64,000 nucleotides of DNA from positions 124,001 through 188,000 of the forward strand of contig NZ_JAFNIH010000023.1 of assembly GCF_019160155.1 (NCBI RefSeq), written 5' to 3'. This DNA is from Pinisolibacter aquiterrae. GTDB lineage: Bacteria; Pseudomonadota; Alphaproteobacteria; Rhizobiales; Ancalomicrobiaceae. The notes below the pieces were generated by a model. That model did no database searches. It was given only the letters and a program-made list of their open reading frames with translations, and was not told the origin of the DNA. Position 1 is the first letter of the stretch; the number at the start of each line of letters is the position of its first letter. A program made the position numbers and the translations under genes. Of this stretch, positions 48,219 through 64,000 are shown in pieces.

Positions 48219-48937
48219 CACTCGGCCCCCTTCTCTTCCGTGGCCGCGACGACCGGCGCGGCGGCCTTACGGAAGGCGCCCGGCAGGGGCAGGCCATCCG
48301 GAGCCTTGCGCTTCACGGCGTCGCGAACGATGATCCAGCCGCCCTTGGAGCCGGGAACCGAACCCTCGACGAGGATCAGGCCACGCTCTACGTCGGTGCG
48401 AACGACCTTGAGGTTCTGGGTGGTCACGCGGTCGGAGCCCATGTGGCCGGCCATCTTCTTGTTCTTGAAGGTGCGACCCGGATCCTGGCGGTTACCCGTG
48501 GAACCCAGCGAACGGTGCGAGACCGACACGCCGTGGGTGGCACGCAGACCACCGAAGTTCCAACGCTTCATGCCGCCCTGGAAGCCTTTACCGACCGAAG
48601 TGCCGGTGACGTCCACGAACTGACCGACGAGGAAGTGATCGGCGGTGATTTCGGCACCGACGTCGATCATCTTGTCCGCGTCGACGCGGAACTCGACCAG
48701 CTTGCGCTTGGGCTCGACTTCGGCCTTGGCGAAGTGACCGCGCATCGGCTGCGTGGTGTTCTTCACCTTGGCGAGGCCGGCACCGAGCTGCAGCGCGGTG
48801 TAGCCGTTCTTCTCTTCGGTCCGATGGGCGACGACCTGACAATTGTCGAGGCGCAGAACCGTGACCGGGACCTGCTCGCCCGCATCCGTGTAGATGCGGG
48901 TCATGCCCAGCTTCTGTGCGATCACACCTGAACGCAT
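48218..48937 (-). CDS. rplC: Large ribosomal subunit protein uL3
   Basis: The 239-residue product is L3, which binds near the peptidyl transferase centre. It has [28 protein letters not shown], the [24 protein letters not shown] signature with the modified glutamine site, and [28 protein letters not shown]. The ATG at 48937 follows GAGAGAG; an in-frame ATG at 48955 would add six residues. A short C-terminal tail rich in alanine and glutamate is present. It lies 124 bases after rpsJ. Confidence 0.98.
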   Translation of the reverse strand: MRSGVIAQKLGMTRIYTDAGEQVPVTVLRLDNCQVVAHRTEEKNGYTALQLGAGLAKVKNTTQPMRGHFAKAEVEPKRKLVEFRVDADKMIDVGAEITADHFLVGQFVDVTGTSVGKGFQGGMKRWNFGGLRATHGVSVSHRSLGSTGNRQDPGRTFKNKKMAGHMGSDRVTTQNLKVVRTDVERGLILVEGSVPGSKGGWIIVRDAVKRKAPDGLPLPGAFRKAAAPVVAATEEKGAE

Positions 48938-49061
48938 GGCGTTCTCTCTCTTCATGGAGCGTCACGAAAGTGAAACGCTCCGGATTTAGTCAGAGGCTCA
49001 GGGAACGTCGCGTTCACCGAGCATGGCTGTCGAGGCTCAGAGGCTCTTCTCGCTCAGGCGA

Positions 49062-49370
49062 TCAGAGCTTGATCTCGACGTCGACACCGGCGGCCAGATC
49101 GAGCTTCATCAGAGCGTCGACCGTCTGAGGGGTCGGGTCGATGATGTCGAGCAGGCGCTTGTGGGTGCGAATTTCGAACTGCTCACGGCTCTTCTTGTCG
49201 ACGTGCGGCGAGCGGTTGACCGTGAACTTCTCGATCCGCGTCGGCAGCGGAACCGGACCACGGACCGAGGCGCCCGTGCGCTTCGCCGTGCTGACGATCT
49301 CGCGCGTCGAGGCGTCGAGGACCCGGTGGTCGAACGCCTTGAGGCGGATACGGATGTTCTGACCGTTCAT
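49062..49370 (-). CDS. rpsJ: Small ribosomal subunit protein uS10 (NusE)
   Basis: The 102-residue product is S10, also the transcription antitermination factor NusE. It has [29 protein letters not shown] and the [32 protein letters not shown] signature. The gene follows tuf after 68 bases; the gap holds a hairpin-forming sequence (49397-49429), so a separate S10 promoter or attenuation is possible. Confidence 0.99.
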   Translation of the reverse strand: MNGQNIRIRLKAFDHRVLDASTREIVSTAKRTGASVRGPVPLPTRIEKFTVNRSPHVDKKSREQFEIRTHKRLLDIIDPTPQTVDALMKLDLAAGVDVEIKL

Positions 49371-49438
49371 TACTGAACCCTCTGAGGTTCCGATCCGGAC
49401 CGGAGCAGGAGGTCTCTCCCGCTCCGTCCGCGATCGCT

Positions 49439-50629
<1,191 letters not shown>

Positions 50630-50669
50630 CGGATTTCTCCGCGTTCCTCAAACTGGCGTGATCGGCAGA

Positions 50670-52742
50670 TCAGGCGAACTTCTTCTGGACTTCGGCGGCG
50701 ACGTTCGACGGCACTTCTTCGTAGTGGTCGAACAGCATGGTGTAGCTGGCGCGACCCTGGGAGAAGGAGCGCAGCGTGTTCACGTAGCCGAACATGTTGG
50801 CCAGCGGTACCATCGCGTTGACGATCTGCGCGTTGCCGCGCGTATCGGTGCCGGCGATCTGACCGCGGCGGGAGTTGAGGTCGCCGATGACCGATCCGAG
50901 ATACTCCTCGGGGGTCACGACCTCGACCTTCATGATCGGCTCGAGCAGAACCGCGCCCGCCTTTTCGAGACCTTCACGGAAGGCCGCGCGCGAGGCGATT
51001 TCGAAGGCGATCGCCGAGGAGTCGACCTCGTGATAGGCGCCGTCGATCAGCTGAACCTTGACGTCGACCACCGGGAAGCCAGCCACCGGACCCGAGGTGA
51101 GGACCGAGTTGAGGCCCTTCTCGACGCCGGGGAAGTATTCCTTCGGCACCGCGCCGCCGATGATCTTCGATTCGAACTCGAAGCCCTTGCCGGACTCGTT
51201 CGGCTCGATGTGGAACTTCACCCGAGCGAACTGGCCGGTACCGCCGGTCTGCTTCTTGTGGGTGTAGTCGATGTCGGTCGAGCGGCGGATGGTCTCGCGG
51301 TAGGCGACCTGCGGGGCGCCGACATTGACTTCCACCTTGTGGGTGCGCTTCAGGATGTCGACTTTGATGTCGAGGTGAAGCTCGCCCATGCCCTTGATGA
51401 TGGTCTGGCCGGACTCGCTGTCGGTCGTCACGCGGAAGGACGGATCCTCGGCCGCGAGCTTCGCGAGAGCGACGCCCATCTTCTCCTGATCGCCCTTGGA
51501 CTTCGGCTCGACCGCCATCTCGATGACGGGCTCGGGGAACTCCATGCGCTCCAGGATGACCGGATGGTTCGGGTCGCAGAGCGTGTCGCCGGTGCGGGTG
51601 TCCTTGAGGCCGACCAGGGCGACGATGTCGCCGGCATAGGCCTCGGAGATCTCCTCACGGCTGTCGGCGTGCATGAGAACCATGCGGCCGACGCGCTCGG
51701 TCTTGCCGCGAACCGAGTTCAGCAGCGAGACGCCCTTCTCGAGCTTGCCCGAGTAGATGCGGCAGAAGGTCAGGATGCCGTACTGGTCGTCCATGAGCTT
51801 GAAGCCCAGGAGAGCCAGCGGATCGCTGTCCGAGGACTTGCGCTCGGTCTCTTCGTCGGTCTTGACGTCGATGCCCTTGATCGCGGGGCGATCGAGCGGC
51901 GACGGCAGGTAGTCGACGACGGCGTCGAGCAGGGGCTGAACGCCCTTGTTCTTGAAGGCCGAGCCGCACAGGACCGGGTAGAAGGCGCCGGTGATGACCG
52001 CCTTGCGGAGGAGCCGCTTGATGGTCGCCTCGTCGGGCAGATTGCCCTCGAGATACTGCTCCATCGCGTCCTCGTCGAGCTCGACGCAGGCTTCGATCAT
52101 CTCGATGCGCGCGGCTTCGCACTTGGCGAGCAGGTCGGCCGGGATCTCTTCGTCGTGGTAGTTGGCGCCGAGCGCCTCGTTCTCCCACACGACCGCCTTC
52201 ATGCGGACCAGATCGACCAGACCGGCGAAGTTCGCTTCCGAACCGATCGGGATCTGGATCGGAATCGGACGGGCACCGAGACGGGTCTTGATGTCCGAGA
52301 CACAGCGGTCGAAATCGGCGCCGATCTTGTCCATCTTGTTGCAGAAGACGATGCGCGGGACGTTGTACTTGTCGCCCTGACGCCACACGGTCTCGGTCTG
52401 CGGCTCGACACCCTGGTTGGAGTCGAGCACGCACACGGCGCCGTCGAGCACGCGCAGCGAACGCTCGACTTCGATGGTGAAGTCGACGTGGCCGGGGGTG
52501 TCGATGATGTTCAGGCGCTTGCCGTTCCAGAACGTCGTGGTCGCGGCGGACGTGATCGTGATGCCACGCTCCTGCTCCTGCTCCATGAAGTCCATGGTGG
52601 CGGCGCCGTCGTGCACTTCACCGATCTTGTGGCTCTTACCGGAGTAATAGAGCACGCGCTCGGTCGTCGTCGTCTTGCCGGCATCGATGTGGGCCATGAT
52701 GCCGAAGTTGCGATAGTCTTCGATGGCGTGAAGTCGGGGCAT
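50670..52742 (-). CDS. fusA: Translation elongation factor G
   Basis: EF-G is the GTPase that drives translocation. The 690-residue product has the P-loop AHIDAGKTT (17-25), the switch sequence [26 protein letters not shown], and domains II to V including [34 protein letters not shown] and the C-terminal [20 protein letters not shown]. It has the length and the SYTMLFDHY end expected of the housekeeping factor. It lies between rpsG and tuf. Confidence 0.99.
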   Translation of the reverse strand: MPRLHAIEDYRNFGIMAHIDAGKTTTTERVLYYSGKSHKIGEVHDGAATMDFMEQEQERGITITSAATTTFWNGKRLNIIDTPGHVDFTIEVERSLRVLDGAVCVLDSNQGVEPQTETVWRQGDKYNVPRIVFCNKMDKIGADFDRCVSDIKTRLGARPIPIQIPIGSEANFAGLVDLVRMKAVVWENEALGANYHDEEIPADLLAKCEAARIEMIEACVELDEDAMEQYLEGNLPDEATIKRLLRKAVITGAFYPVLCGSAFKNKGVQPLLDAVVDYLPSPLDRPAIKGIDVKTDEETERKSSDSDPLALLGFKLMDDQYGILTFCRIYSGKLEKGVSLLNSVRGKTERVGRMVLMHADSREEISEAYAGDIVALVGLKDTRTGDTLCDPNHPVILERMEFPEPVIEMAVEPKSKGDQEKMGVALAKLAAEDPSFRVTTDSESGQTIIKGMGELHLDIKVDILKRTHKVEVNVGAPQVAYRETIRRSTDIDYTHKKQTGGTGQFARVKFHIEPNESGKGFEFESKIIGGAVPKEYFPGVEKGLNSVLTSGPVAGFPVVDVKVQLIDGAYHEVDSSAIAFEIASRAAFREGLEKAGAVLLEPIMKVEVVTPEEYLGSVIGDLNSRRGQIAGTDTRGNAQIVNAMVPLANMFGYVNTLRSFSQGRASYTMLFDHYEEVPSNVAAEVQKKFA

Positions 52743-52778
52743 GACTGACCTCGTCTGATACGTCGAGAGTAGCGGAAC

Positions 52779-53249
52779 TCACCAGCGGTAATGGGAGAAG
52801 GCGCGGTTCGCCTCCGCCATGCGGTGGGTATCCTCCCGCTTCTTCACCGCGTTGCCGCGGTTGTTCGACGCGTCGAGCAGCTCGGCGGAGAGCCGCTCCG
52901 TCATCGTCTTTTCGTTGCGACCACGAGTGGCCGAGAGCAGCCAGCGGATCGCGAGGGCCTGACGGCGCTCGGTGCGAACCTCGACCGGAACCTGGTAGGT
53001 GGCACCGCCGACGCGACGCGACCGAACCTCGATCTGCGGAGCGACGTTCTCGAGCGCCGAGTGGAAGATCGCCAGCGGATCCTGACGGGTCTTCGACTCG
53101 ATCAGGTCGAAGGCACCGTAGACGATCGACTCGGCGACCGACTTCTTGCCGTCTTCCATCACGTTGTTCATGAACTTCGAAACGATGATGTCACCGAACT
53201 TCGGATCCGGGTTGATCTCACGCTTCTCGGCAGAGTGACGACGGGACAT
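52779..53249 (-). CDS. rpsG: Small ribosomal subunit protein uS7
   Basis: The 156-residue product is S7, which nucleates the 30S head; in enterobacteria it represses the str operon. It has [31 protein letters not shown] and [27 protein letters not shown]. The ATG at 53249 gives the family length; an in-frame ATG at 53282 would add 11 residues. It lies 83 bases after rpsL. Confidence 0.99.
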   Translation of the reverse strand: MSRRHSAEKREINPDPKFGDIIVSKFMNNVMEDGKKSVAESIVYGAFDLIESKTRQDPLAIFHSALENVAPQIEVRSRRVGGATYQVPVEVRTERRQALAIRWLLSATRGRNEKTMTERLSAELLDASNNRGNAVKKREDTHRMAEANRAFSHYRW

Positions 53250-53332
53250 ATGTCTTCCTCGGTCGTTCGAAACTTTTTTCACGCAGGACCCCGGACGACG
53301 TGCCCGGGGCCGATCCTACGCTTCGCTACGGA

Positions 53333-53704
53333 TCACTTCGGACGCTTGGCGCCGTACTTGGAACGGCGCTGCTTGCGGTCCTTGACGCCCTGGGTGTCGA
53401 GGACGCCGCGCAGGATGTGATAGCGCACACCCGGCAAGTCCTTGACGCGGCCACCGCGGATCATCACCACCGAGTGTTCCTGAAGGTTGTGACCTTCGCC
53501 CGGGATGTAGCCGATCACTTCGAAGCCGTTCGTCAGACGAACCTTGGCGACCTTACGGAGCGCGGAGTTCGGCTTCTTCGGCGTCGTCGTGTAGACGCGA
53601 GTGCACACACCGCGCTTCTGCGGGCAGGCTTCCATCGCCGGAACCTTGTTCCGCTTGGTCGGAGCCTGCCGCGGGCTGCGGATGAGCTGGTTGATCGTCG
53701 GCAT
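53333..53704 (-). CDS. rpsL: Small ribosomal subunit protein uS12
   Basis: The 123-residue product is S12, part of the decoding centre. It begins [13 protein letters not shown] and has [21 protein letters not shown] and [13 protein letters not shown]. Lysines 43 and 88, where streptomycin-resistance changes occur, are wild type. It is the first gene of the str block and is preceded by a probable promoter at 54008-54036 with a leader of about 300 bases. Confidence 0.99.
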   Translation of the reverse strand: MPTINQLIRSPRQAPTKRNKVPAMEACPQKRGVCTRVYTTTPKKPNSALRKVAKVRLTNGFEVIGYIPGEGHNLQEHSVVMIRGGRVKDLPGVRYHILRGVLDTQGVKDRKQRRSKYGAKRPK

Positions 53705-54007
53705 TCGTCTTCAGCCTTCTCGTGACCAGGGCCTCACGGCCCCCTTTCATGCGCACGGCGCGTCTCTTGGGCGGCAACCCGGCTACCACCGGGCAGCGAT
53801 CTCTCCGTCCCCAGGGGAACGAACGAAAAGCACCGGGCCCGGGAACATCGTCCCCGTCCGGCGCGAAAAGTCAGAGGACCAAGCGAACTCGGTCATGATC
53901 TTCGGCTTTCCAGATCGCCATCCCGGCAGCGTCTCGGCGCCCTGTTCCATTCCCACGCGGGGGAACGAAGCATTGGCGGCCGACGGGCCTGCCGTGAAAG
54001 TGGGCGG

Positions 54008-54036
54008 AAACTACCCTCGTCCTCCGAGTCCGTCAA
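54008..54036 (-). promoter_or_regulatory. Probable sigma-70 promoter of the str block
   Basis: On the minus strand TTGACG (54036-54031) and TAGTTT (54013-54008) are exactly 17 bases apart. The -35 element is nearly consensus; the -10 is modest. Transcription would start near 54000, giving a leader of about 300 bases before rpsL. Confidence 0.6.
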
Positions 54037-54375
54037 GGGGGTGGAGGGGGTAAAAACGCCGGAAAATCGCGGTTTGCCGAGTCGTCGTCACCGAACCCCG
54101 GAATCTTGCGGTTTCCGAGCGAAAGTCATGCAAAGTTTCGCCGTCCGCCAGTGAAGATCTGCGAGACTTTCGCCTCGTCACCGCATCCGGGACGGACGCG
54201 TCGACGTATCGAGACCTTCATCGGCACGAATCGAGCGGATCGACTCTGCCTCTACTGGCGACTCAATTCGAAGCGACGGCCCGAATCGAAACAGAGAAAC
54301 CGCGAAGATTCGGCGAATCGATCGTTCGGCCTTCGCGATTTCACGCAGCCGTCCATCCGAGCCCGCCACGCCCCA

Positions 54376-54412
54376 TGAAAAAGGGACGCCGTGGCGCGAG
54401 CCACGGCGTCCC
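54376..54412 (-). terminator. Intrinsic terminator of the rpoBC transcript
   Basis: A perfect 13-bp inverted repeat (GGGACGCCGTGGC and GCCACGGCGTCCC, 4-base loop, 54383-54412) is followed on the minus strand by TTTTTCATG. It begins 20 bases beyond the rpoC stop and has the full form of a rho-independent terminator. Confidence 0.9.
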
Positions 54413-54431
54413 CAGCGTTCGTCGCTCCGAC

Positions 54432-58625
<4,194 letters not shown>

Positions 58626-58827
58626 CGACCGTCTCCTGTCGGTGCCGTGCCTCGTCCCTGCCGCAAGGGATGGCTCGACACGCGTCGAGATTTCCTGTCA
58701 GTCGGCTCGGACCCGGAGCTCGGCGACATCCGTCGCTCGTCCGCTCTCGGCTGGTCCGATCCTCATCGAACGCCAACACTGCGGCCGGGACGAGGCGAAG
58801 GCCCCTCCCCGGCCGTCGGGCGACGGA

Positions 58828-62970
<4,143 letters not shown>

Positions 62971-63178
62971 TGTCGTCCTCGCTCGGGTTGACCGACGGCA
63001 ATCCGGAACATCCGGGGCCGTAGCCCCTTCGGGATGCTCGGGAGCACCGTCGTCTCCCCCTTCCCATGAACTTCCCACCGCGTCGTCCGATCACACGCTG
63101 CTCGTGCAGATCGCCAGAAGACACGATTCTCGGGGTCTCGGCACGGTCGGAACCAGAGGTTCCTTCAGCGCCGAAAAT

Positions 63179-63204
63179 CCCGGGCCGCGAAACTGCGACC
63201 CGGG
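63179..63204 (-). promoter_or_regulatory. Second hairpin in the rplL-rpoB spacer
   Basis: CCCGGGTCGC and GCGGCCCGGG (minus strand) pair as a 10-bp stem with one G-U pair and a loop of six bases. It follows directly after the first hairpin (63215-63239) in the transcript. It may be part of an attenuator or an RNase processing site between ribosomal protein and polymerase genes. Confidence 0.55.
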
Positions 63205-63214
63205 ACCTGTCGTG

Positions 63215-63239
63215 CGACGCGGGCGATGGGCCCGCGTCG
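63215..63239 (-). promoter_or_regulatory. First hairpin in the rplL-rpoB spacer (attenuator candidate)
   Basis: A perfect 10-bp inverted repeat (CGACGCGGGC and GCCCGCGTCG, 5-base loop) begins two bases after the rplL stop. In Escherichia coli a partial terminator at this place lowers rpoBC expression relative to L7/L12. No U-run follows here, so the same role is inferred from position. Confidence 0.6.
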
Positions 63240-63241
63240 GA

Positions 63242-63619
<378 letters not shown>

Positions 63620-63670
63620 TGTTCACTTCCTTCGAAAGGTTCGTACGGTACGTTGTGATGCGAAGACGGC

Positions 63671-64000
63671 TCACGCCGCCTGGTCCTTGTCGGCACGCGC
63701 CTGAATGACGCGAGCGAGCGCACCGGAGGGGGCGGCCAGAACCGACGCCAGCTTGGAAGCCGGCTGGTTGATGACGCCCGCGATCTTGGCGCGGAGCTCC
63801 TCGAGCGACGGCAGATCGGCGAGCGCCTTGACGCCGGCGGCGTCGAGGGACTGCTTGCCGAGACCACCACCAAGGATGACGAACTTGTCGTTCCCCTTGG
63901 CGAATTCCGCCGCGACCTTGGGGGCGGCGACCGGATCCTTCGCAGAAAGGATCACGGTCGGGCCCTTGAACAGGTCCGACATGTGCTCGAGTTCGGTGCC
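63671..64000 (-). CDS. rplJ: Large ribosomal subunit protein uL10 (C-terminal part; 5' end outside window)
   Basis: The window holds the last 109 residues of L10. They include [29 protein letters not shown], the [29 protein letters not shown] segment and a short C-terminal stalk-binding helix [12 protein letters not shown]10 anchors L7/L12 dimers to the ribosome. About 60 N-terminal residues and the start lie beyond position 64000. It precedes rplL as usual. Confidence 0.98.
   Translation of the reverse strand, partial: GTELEHMSDLFKGPTVILSAKDPVAAPKVAAEFAKGNDKFVILGGGLGKQSLDAAGVKALADLPSLEELRAKIAGVINQPASKLASVLAAPSGALARVIQARADKDQAA

Larger units (their letters stand above)
53705..54431. other. 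Intergenic region between rpoC and rpsL
   Basis: This 727-base stretch has no convincing gene on either strand. From the right it holds the rpoC terminator (54383-54412), a GANTC-rich part (eight sites between 54079 and 54319), the probable str promoter (54008-54036) and a leader of about 300 bases before rpsL. Short open frames on the plus strand lack recognisable domains. Confidence 0.6.

Noticed and set aside
53601-54378. Two short plus-strand open frames in the rpoC-rpsL gap
   Set aside because: One overlaps rpsL antisense and both lack domains. The sequence is better explained by a terminator, a promoter and a leader.

Overview
The window looks like a chromosomal segment of an alphaproteobacterium, most likely of the order Hyphomicrobiales (Rhizobiales); I cannot name the genus. 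The reasons are the very high GC content, the unbroken rplJ-rplL-rpoB-rpoC-rpsL-rpsG-fusA-tuf-S10-spc-alpha gene run, the ATP12-type F1 chaperone next to propionyl-CoA carboxylase, the DUF1489, DUF599 and YARHG-type proteins, and GANTC (CcrM methylation) sites that cluster between genes. Almost everything is ordinary core chromosome. I see no insertion sequence, prophage, integrase or CRISPR array.

Layout. From 0.2 to 9.4 kb lies a mixed housekeeping region: panC, two related small secreted proteins of unknown function, a DUF1489 protein, a glutathione transferase, a DUF599 membrane protein, a YdcF/SanA-like membrane protein, a divergent ClpP peptidase facing an unknown membrane protein, a secreted protein, isovaleryl-CoA dehydrogenase (ivd), and an orphan polymorphic-toxin immunity gene of the Imm53 type with unusual codon use. 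From 9.5 to 14.5 kb are the magnesium channel gene mgtE, two consecutive NodB-type polysaccharide deacetylases, and a secreted protein made of two cysteine-rich repeats. From 14.6 to 16.4 kb are tRNA-Leu(GAG), a short FliN/SpoA protein, lipB and acylphosphatase.

From 16.5 to 26.2 kb most genes read leftward: fluoride channel crcB, two RluA-family pseudouridine synthases, two HAD phosphatases, the ATP12 chaperone, and pccB and pccA (propionyl-CoA carboxylase) with a small YARHG-type secreted protein between them. With ivd, the carboxylase points to branched-chain amino-acid and odd-chain acyl-CoA breakdown. From 26.4 to 30.5 kb, reading rightward, are the biotin importer bioMNY and a Tat-exported 5'-nucleotidase-like enzyme. 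Biotin uptake fits the needs of the biotin-dependent carboxylase. From 30.5 to 34.8 kb are the replication-fork ATPase RarA, a periplasmic DegP/HtrA protease, and a short-chain dehydrogenase divergent from an HxlR-type regulator with a probable operator between them.

From 34.8 kb to the right edge, all on the minus strand, is the translation and transcription supercluster: L10 (cut by the window end), L7/L12, RNA polymerase beta and beta', S12, S7, EF-G, EF-Tu, the full S10 and spc blocks with SecY and adenylate kinase, then S13, S11, RNA polymerase alpha and L17. Stable RNA hairpins sit in the long spacers (rplL-rpoB, adk-rpsM, rpsK-rpoA, rpoA-rplQ), and clear terminators end the rpoBC and rplQ transcripts. 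The str block has a sigma-70-type promoter with a leader of about 300 nt.

I found no convincing new multi-gene system. The items most worth a second look are the orphan Imm53 gene, the cysteine-rich repeat protein, the pair of small secreted paralogues, the non-canonical ClpP, the HxlR/dehydrogenase operator, and two intergenic regions dense in GANTC sites, one of which carries an 18-bp direct repeat.
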